Below, piece after piece: positions 31,823 through 40,712 of a stretch of 64,000 nucleotides of DNA (within the stretch, counting starts at the first letter, position 1; every line of letters starts with the position of its first letter). The stretch covers positions 992,001-1,056,000 of the forward strand of contig CAYFKJ010000001.1 in NCBI GenBank assembly GCA_964343605.1. The letters are read 5' to 3'. The DNA is from CAYFKJ01 sp964343605. GTDB lineage: Bacteria > Pseudomonadota > Alphaproteobacteria > UBA2966. A program made the position numbers and the translations under genes. The notes below the pieces were generated by a model. That model searched no databases and was not told the origin of the DNA. It worked only from the letters and a program-made list of their open reading frames with translations.

Positions 31823-33244
31823 TCAGGCGATCGACCGCGCCTTCCAGAAGTAGCTCACGTTGTTCAGCCTGGCGTCCTTCGACTTGATGCGGAAGGCCAT
31901 CGCCAGGGGCGACCCCACATGGAAATTTTCGGGGTCGACGTCCACCATTTCCATCAACACGCGCGCGCCGTTGTCGAACTGTACGAGGCCGACATAAAGC
32001 GGCGGCGCGGGATGGTACTGCAGATAATCGGCCGTGAAGGTTTTGACCTCCGCCTTCTCGTCCGCCAACTCGTAATGCGGCATCTCACCGGACGCGCCGC
32101 AACTGACGCAATTGGGCAGCCGGGGAAACTGAATGGCGCCGCACGACGGACACTTGCCGCCGGAAAACGAGAGGATCTGATCGGACGAACGGTAAAGCTC
32201 GGTCTGGGCCACCTTGATGTTGCCTTCCGCCCGCATCCCGCCGTCGACCTCGATCTCCCCATAGTAGGCCAGATACTGGGAATAGCCGATCGTCTCCGTG
32301 CTACCGTCGGCCAGCCGTTCCAGCCCGTCTCCCCGCGCCGCCCGGCCCGCACCGTTTCCCGCTTCCAGCAAAATTGCCTCGGCGCCGCCGCCGAAGCCGC
32401 AAACCAGGATCAGATCGCCCGGCTCGGAGGTATCCAAGGCGTGCGACAGCATCATCAGCGGGTGAGCGACACCGGCATCGCCCAACCGGCCGAAAAACTC
32501 GTCGACGCAAGCATCGCCGGGAACGCCGGCGGCGCGCGCAACATGGGCGGCGGCGGTGGGGCAAACGAACTTCTTGACGTCGCCCGGCTTGGCCTGGGAT
32601 TTCTCCAATACGTCGGCGATGACCTGCGGCAGGAACTGACGGACGCCGGAATCGCGGATCCAGCGGTCTTCCCAATAATAGTCGTGGCTCTCCCCGGCGG
32701 CGCGAAAATGATCGAGGAAAGGCGAAGACAGGGACGAAGCGGCGATAAAGCGCGCCGCATCGCCGCCGGGGGTCACATGCACGGCGGCTGCACCCGCGCC
32801 GTACGTCATTTCGGCCGGGCTGGCGGGTTTGGCCTGACGGCGGTCGCTGGCCACGACCAGAGACGAGGCATGTGGCTTCTCGAAAGCCTGGCGCAGGGCT
32901 GAAACGCCAACCCGCTGCGAGCCCACGTGATCGATGCTGGAAACGTTTTCCGGCAGCCTCAAGGCGGCGGTCAGGTACATGGAGGAGGCCGGTTCGACGA
33001 ACGGATGGGTCGAGGAGGCGACCGAAACATCCGTCACCGTTTCGCGATCTTCAGGAGAGACACAGCCGCGCGCCGCCTCCACCGCCATGGTGATGCTGTC
33101 CTCATCCCACGAGCAGACGGCGCGGGTCCCTTTTTTCGATTTGAGACCGGCATTGAACCAGCCGTTGAAGCCGGCGATTTCCTGCCGCTCCAACCGCAGG
33201 CGCGGCACGTACACCGCATGGGAGGCGATGCCCATATCACCCAT
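31823..33244 (-). CDS. HMG-CoA synthase-like domain fused to a C-terminal zinc-ribbon/OB-fold (DUF35) domain
   Basis: Residues 1-320 follow the KAS III/HMG-CoA synthase fold (VYVPRLRLERQEIAGFNGW, ASSTHPFVEPASS, MMLSHALDTSEPGDLIL). At the usual nucleophile position the sequence reads HVGSQRVGVSAL, with Gln110 where archaeal HMG-CoA synthases have cysteine. Residues 360-473 form a DUF35 unit with four zinc-ribbon cysteines (365, 368, 379, 382) and an OB-fold. In archaea HMG-CoA synthase and DUF35 are separate genes acting with thiolase, so this fusion beside a thiolase fits a substrate-channelling complex. Without the cysteine it probably does not condense acyl groups and may be a scaffold or have altered chemistry. 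Confidence 0.85.
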   Translation of the reverse strand: MGDMGIASHAVYVPRLRLERQEIAGFNGWFNAGLKSKKGTRAVCSWDEDSITMAVEAARGCVSPEDRETVTDVSVASSTHPFVEPASSMYLTAALRLPENVSSIDHVGSQRVGVSALRQAFEKPHASSLVVASDRRQAKPASPAEMTYGAGAAAVHVTPGGDAARFIAASSLSSPFLDHFRAAGESHDYYWEDRWIRDSGVRQFLPQVIADVLEKSQAKPGDVKKFVCPTAAAHVARAAGVPGDACVDEFFGRLGDAGVAHPLMMLSHALDTSEPGDLILVCGFGGGAEAILLEAGNGAGRAARGDGLERLADGSTETIGYSQYLAYYGEIEVDGGMRAEGNIKVAQTELYRSSDQILSFSGGKCPSCGAIQFPRLPNCVSCGASGEMPHYELADEKAEVKTFTADYLQYHPAPPLYVGLVQFDNGARVLMEMVDVDPENFHVGSPLAMAFRIKSKDARLNNVSYFWKARSIA

Positions 33245-33275
33245 GTAAACCTCGTGTATCCATAACCACGGAAAC

Positions 33276-34445
33276 TCAATAGGACTTCGGCATGCCGAGC
33301 ACCCGCTCGGCGATGAAGCACTGGATTAGCTGCTCGGAGACCGGCGCGATGCGGGTGATCATGACCTCCCGCAGCAGCCGCTCGACGTGGTACTCCTTGG
33401 CGTAGCCCATGCCGCCGTGCGTCAAGACCGACTGCAGCGCCGCGTTGTAGCCGGCGCGGGAGCCCAGAAATTTTGCGGCGTTGCTTTCCGCCCCGCAGGG
33501 CTCGTCCTGATCGTAGAGGTCGGCAGCGCGGAGACACATCAGCCAGGCCGCTTCGAGTTCCATCCAGTTTTCCGCCAAGGGGTGCTGGATGGCCTGGTTC
33601 TGCCCGATGGGACGGCCGAAAACTTCACGCTCGACGGCGTAAGTAGAGGCCCGGCGGAGACAATCCTGGCCGATGCCGACGCCTTCGGCCCCGACCAGGA
33701 TTCGTTCGGGGTTCATCGAATGAAGGATGTAGCCGAAACCCTTGCCCTCGTCCCCGATCAAGTCCTCGTCCGGCACGAACAGGTTGTCGATAAAGAGCAT
33801 GTTCGAATCGACGGCCTTGCGGCCCATCTTCTCGATCACCTGGGCCTCGATCTTGGTGCGGTCGAAGGCGGTGTAGAAGATCGACAGACCGGCCGAGGGC
33901 TTGGCGCCCTCCTCGCGCTTTTGGGTGCGGGCTAAAAGCATGATGCGGTCCGCTTCCTGCGCCGTGGTGTTCCAGATTTTGCGGCCGTTGACCACGTAAC
34001 CGCCGTCGACCTTTTCGGCGAAGGTCGTGATGTTGGTGGTGTCGAGCCCGACGTTGGGTTCGGTGACGCCGAAGGAAACCTTGTCGAGCCCCTGCACCAG
34101 GCGCGGGATCCATTTCTTTTTCTGTTCGTCGGTGCCGAACACCAATATCGGATGGGGACCGAACATGTTGATGTGGAGTGTGGAACAAGCCGTCATGCCG
34201 CCGCAGGACGCCACGGTGTTCATCATCACCGCAGCTTCCGCCACGCCAAGACCGGCGCCGCCGAACTCCTCCGGCATGGTGATGCCGAGCCAGCCCGCCT
34301 CCGCCATCGCCCGGTGGAAGTCTTCGGGAAAAACACCGTCCTTGTCGCGCGCCAGCCAATAGTCGTCGCCGAAGTCCCTGCAGACCGCCAGGACGCCCTC
34401 GCGGATTGTCCGGTGCTCTTCCGATATGTCCCTTTGCATGGCCAC
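33276..34445 (-). CDS. Acyl-CoA dehydrogenase
   Basis: The 389-residue flavoprotein has the acyl-CoA dehydrogenase pattern FGVTEPNVGLDTTNITTFA and GYVVNGRKIWNTTAQEADR. The catalytic-base region THGGMGYAKEYHVERLLRE has its glutamate present. The frame begins at GTG 34445; ATG 34439 two codons later is an equal candidate, and AGAAGGTAGG precedes both. It is a close relative of the enzyme at 47084-48250 in the second acyl-CoA locus (same AKE-HVER block and PKSY end), so the two operons probably run parallel chemistry on different substrates. Confidence 0.92.
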   Translation of the reverse strand: MAMQRDISEEHRTIREGVLAVCRDFGDDYWLARDKDGVFPEDFHRAMAEAGWLGITMPEEFGGAGLGVAEAAVMMNTVASCGGMTACSTLHINMFGPHPILVFGTDEQKKKWIPRLVQGLDKVSFGVTEPNVGLDTTNITTFAEKVDGGYVVNGRKIWNTTAQEADRIMLLARTQKREEGAKPSAGLSIFYTAFDRTKIEAQVIEKMGRKAVDSNMLFIDNLFVPDEDLIGDEGKGFGYILHSMNPERILVGAEGVGIGQDCLRRASTYAVEREVFGRPIGQNQAIQHPLAENWMELEAAWLMCLRAADLYDQDEPCGAESNAAKFLGSRAGYNAALQSVLTHGGMGYAKEYHVERLLREVMITRIAPVSEQLIQCFIAERVLGMPKSY

Positions 34446-34459
34446 TATACCTACCTTCT

Positions 34460-35593
34460 CTATTCGGACGTTTCCGAGAAACGCCTGAGGTGGTAATCCG
34501 CGTTGCCGAACAGCGTGGCGATCGACATCAGCCGCTTGTAGTAGTGGCCGATGGGATATTCGTCCGTCATGCCGATACCGCCGTGAAGCTGGATGCCCTG
34601 CTCGCCGACGAATTTCGCCGCTGCGCCGATGCGGGCCTTGGTCGCCGAGGCCGTGCGCGCGCGGCCTTCTCCGTTGAGGTCCATGCGCATGGCCGCCATA
34701 TCGGCCATCGACTTCGATTGCTCCTGTTCGATCAGCATGTCGGCCAGCCGGTGTTTGACCACCTGGTTGTCGCCGATGGCCGCGCCGAACTGCTTGCGGG
34801 TCTTGACGTAATCGGTGGTGATCTCGTTGACCTTGCGCATGGCGCCGACGGCTTCGGCGCCGGCCGCGCAGATGGCGATATCGATCACGGTTTCAAGGAC
34901 GGCGTAACCGCCACCCTCGACACCGACAAGGTCGGTAGCGCCGACTTCGACGTCTTCGAGGATGAGATCGCTGGCGCGCTGACCGTCGAGGGTTCGGTAG
35001 TCCTTGCGCGTCAGGCCCTTCGCCTCGGCATCGACCAGGAAAAGCGAGATGCCGTCCCGGTCGCGCCGGGCACCCGAGGTGCGGCAACTGACGATGATCT
35101 TATCCGCCGTTGCCGCATGATAGACCACTGATTTGCGTCCGTTGAGGACGTAGCCGTCACCGGAGGCCTTGGCCTCGGTCGAAACGTCGAACAGGTCGAA
35201 GCGCGATTGCGGCTCGGCATAGCCGAGGGCGAGGTGCAACCCGCCCTCGATAAGGGCCGGAAGGTGGTATTCCTTTTGTTCATCGCTGCCCGCCAGCTCG
35301 AGCAGGCGTCCGCCCAAGAGCACTGTGCTCAAGTAGGGCTCGAGCACAAGGCCTTCGCCGAAGCTTTCCATGATAATGGCAACGTCAACGGCCGAGCCGC
35401 CGAAACCGCCGCTTTCCTCCGCGAACGGCAGGCCGAGCCAGCCCATCTCCGCAAACAGCTTCCAGTTCTCCTCCGAGTAACCGGTATCGCCCGCAACCAG
35501 TTCGCGCCGGGCGTTGAATTCGTAGTTGTCCTGAACGAAGCGGTCGACGCTGTCCTTCAAAAGGGATTGTTCGCTGGATAGTTCGAAGTCCAT
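34460..35593 (-). CDS. Acyl-CoA dehydrogenase, putative catalytic-base subunit of a heteromeric enzyme
   Basis: The 377-residue protein has the C-terminal active-site block LHGGIGMTDEYPIGHYYKRL with the catalytic glutamate. It lacks the usual terminal EGT/GGT-x-x-I-Q-R segment and ends HLRRFSETSE. The next gene, 11 bases upstream, encodes another acyl-CoA dehydrogenase with the reverse pattern. Such complementary adjacent pairs are known from actinobacterial and proteobacterial steroid degradation, where they form alpha2beta2 enzymes. I infer the same here. Confidence 0.9.
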   Translation of the reverse strand: MDFELSSEQSLLKDSVDRFVQDNYEFNARRELVAGDTGYSEENWKLFAEMGWLGLPFAEESGGFGGSAVDVAIIMESFGEGLVLEPYLSTVLLGGRLLELAGSDEQKEYHLPALIEGGLHLALGYAEPQSRFDLFDVSTEAKASGDGYVLNGRKSVVYHAATADKIIVSCRTSGARRDRDGISLFLVDAEAKGLTRKDYRTLDGQRASDLILEDVEVGATDLVGVEGGGYAVLETVIDIAICAAGAEAVGAMRKVNEITTDYVKTRKQFGAAIGDNQVVKHRLADMLIEQEQSKSMADMAAMRMDLNGEGRARTASATKARIGAAAKFVGEQGIQLHGGIGMTDEYPIGHYYKRLMSIATLFGNADYHLRRFSETSE

Positions 35594-35604
35594 CGGTCCG
35601 GCCC

Positions 35605-36801
35605 CTACAGTCCGAGTAAATGTTTGGCGACGATGTTGCGCTGGATTTCGTTGGTGCCGCCGTAGATGGTCGCGGCGCGCTGGTAGAGATTGTCGGCCTG
35701 GACGCCGTGGGCGTGATCCGGTCCGATCGGCCCGTCGTTGCGTTGCGCCATGTCCCCGTCGGTCTCGTACGGCAGGCCGTAGAGGCCCAACGCCTCCACC
35801 ATCAGTCCCTTGATCGACTGGGCCATTTCGGCGCCCTTGATCTTCAGCATCGACGGTTCGGCCGTCAGCTTCTTGCCCGCGATATCGTGGGAGAGGTACC
35901 TGAGTTCGGTGTATTCCAGCGCCATCAGATCGACTTCGACCTGGGCGACTTTTCGCCTGAAATCGGGATCATCCAGCAGGCTGCCACCGCCTGCGATCTC
36001 CCTGCCGGCGATCTCCACCAGGCGGTTCAATTGGTACTTCGAGCGGGCGACCCGGGCGATGGTGTTGCGTTCGTTGCCCAGCAGGAACTTGGCATAGGTC
36101 CAGCCCTTGTTTTCCTGGCCGACGAGATTTTCCGCCGGCACCCGGACGTCGTCGAAGAAGACCTCGTTGAGGCTGTGTTCGAGATCGAGACCGATGATGG
36201 GCCGCACCGTGATGCCGGGGGATTTCATGTCGATCAGCAGAAAGGAAATGCCCTCCTGGTTCTTCACTTCGGTATCCGTGCGCACGAGGCAGAACATCAT
36301 GTCGGCGATGTGGGCCCAGCTCGTCCAGATCTTTTGGCCGTTGACGACGTAGTCGTCGCCGTCGCGCACCGCCCGCGTCCTGAGCGAGGCCAGGTCGGAA
36401 CCCGAACCTGGTTCGGAATAGCCCTGGCACCACAACGTATCGGACGAAAGGATATCCGGCAGGTATTCGGCCTTCTGTTCGTCGCTGCCGAAGGTGTAGA
36501 TCACCGGTCCGACCATGCTGACGCCGAAGGGACTGACCTGCGGCGCACCGGAAAGGAAGTATTCGTGATTGAAGATGTACTTCTTGGTCAGCGACCAGCC
36601 GGTGCCGCCGTACTCGACGGGCCAGTTGGGCGCGATCCAGCCTTTGGCGTGGAGCGCCTTCTGCCACTGCACCAGCTCGTCCTTGCGTATATGCAGGCCG
36701 CGGTCGGAGCGGTCTTTGGTGGCGGCCGGCAGGTTTTCGGCGAAAAAAGCACGAACCTCCTTTTGGAAGGCCTTGTCTTCTTCGCTAAACGATAGGTCCA
36801 T
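35605..36801 (-). CDS. Acyl-CoA dehydrogenase, putative partner subunit
   Basis: The 398-residue protein has the FAD/substrate block GYSEPGSGSDLASLRTRAV and GQKIWTSWAHIADMMFCLV. It ends in the classical IYGGTNEIQRNIVAKHLLGL, which contributes to FAD binding across the dimer. The GGxGxxxEYP base motif is not recognisable; the corresponding stretch reads GLYGLPYETDGD. It therefore looks like the non-base half of a heteromer with the 34460-35593 product. It starts 6 bases downstream of the nitroreductase stop. Confidence 0.9.
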   Translation of the reverse strand: MDLSFSEEDKAFQKEVRAFFAENLPAATKDRSDRGLHIRKDELVQWQKALHAKGWIAPNWPVEYGGTGWSLTKKYIFNHEYFLSGAPQVSPFGVSMVGPVIYTFGSDEQKAEYLPDILSSDTLWCQGYSEPGSGSDLASLRTRAVRDGDDYVVNGQKIWTSWAHIADMMFCLVRTDTEVKNQEGISFLLIDMKSPGITVRPIIGLDLEHSLNEVFFDDVRVPAENLVGQENKGWTYAKFLLGNERNTIARVARSKYQLNRLVEIAGREIAGGGSLLDDPDFRRKVAQVEVDLMALEYTELRYLSHDIAGKKLTAEPSMLKIKGAEMAQSIKGLMVEALGLYGLPYETDGDMAQRNDGPIGPDHAHGVQADNLYQRAATIYGGTNEIQRNIVAKHLLGL

Positions 36802-36807
36802 AAGTTG

Positions 36808-37512
36808 TCACCGTGCTGAATTGTCGGTTTGGGCGGGTGCGTCAAAGCCCGCGAAGCTGGCGATGTCGTCGACGTCGCGCCGGTCGGTACGCCACCGGTT
36901 TATGGGGTGGTCCTCGGCCATGTGGCCCAGCGCCATGCCGCAGTAGATCATCCGGTTTTCGGGAATGTCGAGATAGTCGCTCACCGTTTTGTGCCAGCGC
37001 GCCCAGGCTTGCTGCGGGCAGGTGTGCAGCCCGTGAGAGCGGGCGGTCAGCATGATGGACTGGATAAACATGCCGAGGTCACCCCAGTGTCCCGGTCCCA
37101 TGGACCGGTCGATGGTGAACATCAACCCGACGGGTGCGCCGAAAAAACTGAAATTGTCGGCAAACTGGCGGATGCGGCCCGCCCGGTCGTCCCGAGTTAC
37201 GCCCATGGAGGCGTACATGCGCTCCGCGCACTCGATCCGGCGGGCATTGTAGGGATCGGCCATTTGCGGCGGATGGATGGCGTATTCGGTCTCCTCGCCC
37301 TTGGGGAAGAGGTCTTCCTGCGCCATGACGCGGTCGATCAGCCCCTGCAACACCTCGCCCGCCATGACATTGACGTGCCAGGGCTGGATGTTGCTGCCCG
37401 ACGGCGCCCAACGGGCGGTCTCCAGGATTTCGCGCACGACGCCCAGCGGCACCGCGCGGTCGGAAAACCGGCGGCAGCTCTGGCGGGTCTTGATCGCTTC
37501 GGCGACGTCCAT
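36808..37512 (-). CDS. Nitroreductase-family flavoprotein
   Basis: The 234-residue protein has the FMN-binding motifs of the nitroreductase fold: IKTRQSCRRFSDRAVP at the N-terminus, RWAPSGSNIQPWHVNV, and a C-terminal YCGMALGHMAEDHPINRWRT. Family members transfer hydride from NAD(P)H to nitro, quinone or enone substrates. Its location inside an acyl-CoA degradation operon suggests that it reduces or oxidises a ring or enone intermediate rather than a xenobiotic. That role is inferred from context only. Confidence 0.9.
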   Translation of the reverse strand: MDVAEAIKTRQSCRRFSDRAVPLGVVREILETARWAPSGSNIQPWHVNVMAGEVLQGLIDRVMAQEDLFPKGEETEYAIHPPQMADPYNARRIECAERMYASMGVTRDDRAGRIRQFADNFSFFGAPVGLMFTIDRSMGPGHWGDLGMFIQSIMLTARSHGLHTCPQQAWARWHKTVSDYLDIPENRMIYCGMALGHMAEDHPINRWRTDRRDVDDIASFAGFDAPAQTDNSAR

Positions 37513-37533
37513 GGGTCCGGCGATGTTGGCGTC

Positions 37534-37992
37534 TCAGGCCGCTTCCGGCCGCTTGTGCATGAGGGCCGTTCGCTTGCAGTTGGCGACCAGTTCGCCGCGC
37601 TGGTTGAAGGCCTCGTGATAGAAGACCACGATGCCGTTGGCGGGCCGGGACTTGCTTTCCCTTTTTTCAAGTATCGTGGTTCGCGCCCTCAGCGAATCAC
37701 CGTGGAATACCGGCTTGGGGAAATTCATGTCGGTCATGGCCAAATTGCCAACCGTAGTGCCCAGGGTGGTGTCCGTGACGGTCATGCCGATCATCAGGCC
37801 GAGCGTGAAAATGCTGTTCACCAGGGGCTGGCCGAATTCCGAATCCTTTGCCCAATCAAAGTCGATGTGCAGCGGCTGCGTGTTCAGGGTGGCGTTGCAG
37901 AACCACATGTTGTCGGCTTCCGTGACCGTACGCGAAAGGGCGTGGTCGAACACCTGACCCTCTTCAAATTCCTCAAACCACAATCCCGACAT
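37534..37992 (-). CDS. MaoC-family dehydratase (single hotdog)
   Basis: The 152-residue single-hotdog protein has the hydratase region FCNATLNTQPLHIDFDWA, in which an asparagine replaces the usual Asp of the GD-x-NP-x-H motif but the catalytic histidine is kept. This NTQPLH variant is typical of mesaconyl-CoA hydratase-like MaoC proteins. It is the first gene of the ten-gene leftward run, facing the divergent CoA-transferase gene across a 266-base intergenic region. Confidence 0.87.
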   Translation of the reverse strand: MSGLWFEEFEEGQVFDHALSRTVTEADNMWFCNATLNTQPLHIDFDWAKDSEFGQPLVNSIFTLGLMIGMTVTDTTLGTTVGNLAMTDMNFPKPVFHGDSLRARTTILEKRESKSRPANGIVVFYHEAFNQRGELVANCKRTALMHKRPEAA

Positions 37993-38097
37993 ATCCCATC
38001 CTTTTCCGCCGAGTGTGCTTCGGCATTTCCATCCTCGCGCCGGCCCCGGTGATTCTTCATTCGGGCCAATGTTTGCGCATTTCCGTATTAAGTTCTA

Positions 38098-38107
38098 TTA
38101 TTCGAAT
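38098..38107. promoter_or_regulatory. TTATTCGAAT site in the divergent maoC / CoA-transferase promoter region
   Basis: This ten-base sequence repeats exactly the one upstream of iclR (27946-27955). The perfect palindrome TATTCGAATA overlaps it (38099-38108). It lies in a locally AT-rich part of the 37993-38258 intergenic region, the only plausible promoter region for both the leftward ten-gene run and the rightward CoA-transferase genes. It is a candidate operator for the locus regulator. Confidence 0.42.
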
Positions 38108-38258
38108 ATTGTCAGGCGTTCGACCCGCCGTCAACGTGAACTTGGCACTTTGCGTCGACACGCGTTCGACTTACTGGCCCGGACAGACTTATTCCGCCTT
38201 GGTACGGATATGGGCGGAATGTTCGAAATGGGGAAAGATTGGTGGAGTTGGGTTCTCG

Positions 38259-39431
38259 ATGATGACGGCAACGGACGGATGGCAACCGCTTAAAGGCTTG
38301 AAGGTCATAGATTTTTCGATGCTTTTGCCGGGCCCCATCACGACGCAGGTGTTGGCCGATCTGGGAGCGGAGGTGGTCAAGGTCGAGCCGCCCGGCGGGG
38401 ATTACGCCCGCCACATGAAGAGCCACATCTTCATGGGCGCCAACCGCAACAAAACCAGCATTGCCGTCGATCTCAAGTCCCCGGACGCCGCGCCCATTGT
38501 CAAACGCCTGGCGAAGTACGCCGATATCGCCATCGAAGGATTCCGCCCCGGCGTGGCCGACCGGCTCGGCATCGGGCCGGTGCACTTGCAAGCCCTCAAC
38601 CCCGACCTGATCTACTGTTCCCTCTCGGGCTTCGGACAGAGCGGCCCGGCCCGCGACAAGGCGGGGCACGATCTTGCCTACATCGCCATGGGCGGCGGCC
38701 TCGCCCAAAAGGGTCAATTGCGCGAGCCGCCCAGCCGTTCCCCGCTGCCGGTGGCCGACATCGCCGGCGGCGCCTTCGCCGCCATCGCCATTCTCGCCGC
38801 CCTGCAATCGCGCCAGGCAGGACAGGGCGGTACGGTACTCGATCTCAGCCTGTTCGAGGCGGTGCACTATGCCAGCGCCATCCGCTTCGGCTTCGACACG
38901 CCGGAGGACGAAGTAAACCATTTGTATCCAGGCAACGACCTGTTCACCTGCGGCGACGGCCGGCGTCTCGCCCTGACCATCGTCGAGGAAAAATTCTGGA
39001 CCAACTTCGTGGCGGTCACCGCCGACATCGAACCGGCTTTCGGGTCCGCCGACTTCGCCGCCGAAGAGGGCCGCCTTGAGAATTTCGAGCGATTGATGGC
39101 GCTGCTCGACGACATGTTCGCCACGCGCCCCGCCGAGGATTGGATCACGCTGTTCGACGCCCACGACGTGCCCGCCACCATCTGCATCACCAACCAGGAG
39201 ACGGTCCTGACCGATCACGCGGTGGCCAGGGGAATGCATCGGGAATGCGACGGCGCCACAGTGCTTCCGTTTCCCGTCGTGGCCGACGGCCGCACCATGC
39301 CAAGGAAGCAGTCGCCCCCGCCGGCACTGGGCGAGGACGGAGCGGAGATCCTGGATATGCTCGGGTTTTCTGCGGCAGAAATTTCGGCGTTTGCCGAAGC
39401 GGCCGTCGTCCGGCTACCCTCCACGCCATGA
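38259..39431 (+). CDS. Class III (CaiB/BaiF) CoA-transferase
   Basis: I start at ATG 38259, with GGTGGAG 11 bases upstream; the open frame extends further but reads like non-coding sequence. The 390-residue product has the family opening LKGLKVIDFSMLLPGPITTQ and VEPPGGDYAR. The catalytic-aspartate region is AGHDLAYIAMGGGL, followed by VADIAGGAFAAIAILAALQS. It moves CoA between carboxylic acids, probably activating the substrate of this locus. Its stop overlaps the start of the next CoA-transferase gene. Confidence 0.9.
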   Translation: MMTATDGWQPLKGLKVIDFSMLLPGPITTQVLADLGAEVVKVEPPGGDYARHMKSHIFMGANRNKTSIAVDLKSPDAAPIVKRLAKYADIAIEGFRPGVADRLGIGPVHLQALNPDLIYCSLSGFGQSGPARDKAGHDLAYIAMGGGLAQKGQLREPPSRSPLPVADIAGGAFAAIAILAALQSRQAGQGGTVLDLSLFEAVHYASAIRFGFDTPEDEVNHLYPGNDLFTCGDGRRLALTIVEEKFWTNFVAVTADIEPAFGSADFAAEEGRLENFERLMALLDDMFATRPAEDWITLFDAHDVPATICITNQETVLTDHAVARGMHRECDGATVLPFPVVADGRTMPRKQSPPPALGEDGAEILDMLGFSAAEISAFAEAAVVRLPSTP

Positions 39432-40684
39432 TGAAAATCGTCGATCCGCACGCGCTGGACTTGGCCGCGTACATACGCGAAGGCGATACCCTGACATGGG
39501 GCCAGGCCAGCGCCGAACCGCTGAGCCTGGTGGACATGCTGATCGAACAGCGGGCAGCGATCGGCAAGGTCAACGCCTTCATCGGCCTAACGTTGACGGA
39601 CACGCTCAAACCCGAACACGCGGATTTCATCTCTCCCACGAGTTACGGCGCCCTCGGCACCACGTCCAAACTGCTGACGGCCGGAGTGCTCGATCTGCTG
39701 CCCTGCCACTACTCGGCGGTGCCCAAGCTGATCCGCAAGGGCCGGCTTCCCATCGACGTCGTTTTCGTCCAACTCAGTCCGGCGGGACCCGACGGCACCC
39801 ACAGCCTGGGCTTCTGCAACGACTATCTGAAAGACGCCATGGCGAAGGCGCGGGTGGTTATCGCGGAAATCAACGAGCACGTCCCCTGGAGCCGCATGGA
39901 CGCGCCCCTCGATGCCGATCTCATCGACATCGCCATCACAACCGACCGCCTCCCGCCGTCCCTCGAGGTGCCCGAGCCCGGCGAGGTCGAGCAGCGGATC
40001 GCCGCGTACATCGCCGGGGTGATCGAGGACGGCGCGACATTGCAGTACGGCGTCGGCTCGATCCCGGCGGCCATCCTGAAGAGCCTTTCCGGTCATAAGG
40101 ACATGGGGCTTCATTCGGGCCTGATCACGGAGGAAATTATCGACCTCGTGGAAAGCGGCGTTATCACCAACGCCCGGAAGGCCGTTCATACCGGCGTCTC
40201 CGTCGGGGCCATCTCCATTGGCGGACCGCGTCTCAAGGACTTCCTGCACGACAACCCCGCCATCGAAATGCACCCCTCCAGCACGACCCACGGGCCCGCG
40301 ACGCTCTCCCGGATCGACAACCTCATCGCCATCAACTCGGCCCTGGAGGTCGATCTCCTGGGCCAGGTCAACGCCGAACAGATCGGCGAGAGGTACCTCG
40401 GCGCCATCGGCGGGCAGGTCGACTTCATGCATGCCGCGACGACCAGCGAGAACGGCATTTCGATGATCGCCATGCCGGCCAGCTTGGGCAAATCCGGAGC
40501 CAGCCGCATCACGGCGAAACTGGGCGGCCCCATCATCACGACCTGCCGCACCGACGTGGACATGGTGGTCACCGAATTCGGCATCGCCGACCTGCGCGGC
40601 AAAACCATCGGCGAACGCGCCCGCAGCCTGATCGACATCGCCCTCCCCGAATACCGCGACGAACTCGCCGCGAGCCTGCGCTAG
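39428..40684 (+). CDS. Acetyl-CoA hydrolase/CoA-transferase family protein (4-hydroxybutyrate CoA-transferase-like)
   Basis: I start at ATG 39428, which overlaps the preceding stop in ATGATGA. The 418-residue protein belongs to the family I CoA-transferase/acetyl-CoA hydrolase group. It has the glycine-rich LQYGVGSIPAAILKSL, the GLHSGLITEEIIDLVESG block and the C-terminal VDMVVTEFGIADLRGKTIGE. Enzymes of this type form a glutamyl-CoA intermediate; I cannot place that glutamate with certainty. Two unrelated CoA-transferases side by side suggest sequential or alternative activation of the locus substrate. Confidence 0.88.
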   Translation: MMKIVDPHALDLAAYIREGDTLTWGQASAEPLSLVDMLIEQRAAIGKVNAFIGLTLTDTLKPEHADFISPTSYGALGTTSKLLTAGVLDLLPCHYSAVPKLIRKGRLPIDVVFVQLSPAGPDGTHSLGFCNDYLKDAMAKARVVIAEINEHVPWSRMDAPLDADLIDIAITTDRLPPSLEVPEPGEVEQRIAAYIAGVIEDGATLQYGVGSIPAAILKSLSGHKDMGLHSGLITEEIIDLVESGVITNARKAVHTGVSVGAISIGGPRLKDFLHDNPAIEMHPSSTTHGPATLSRIDNLIAINSALEVDLLGQVNAEQIGERYLGAIGGQVDFMHAATTSENGISMIAMPASLGKSGASRITAKLGGPIITTCRTDVDMVVTEFGIADLRGKTIGERARSLIDIALPEYRDELAASLR

Positions 40685-40712
40685 CGGGCTTTCGGGCGCG
40701 GCGCGGGTCCCC

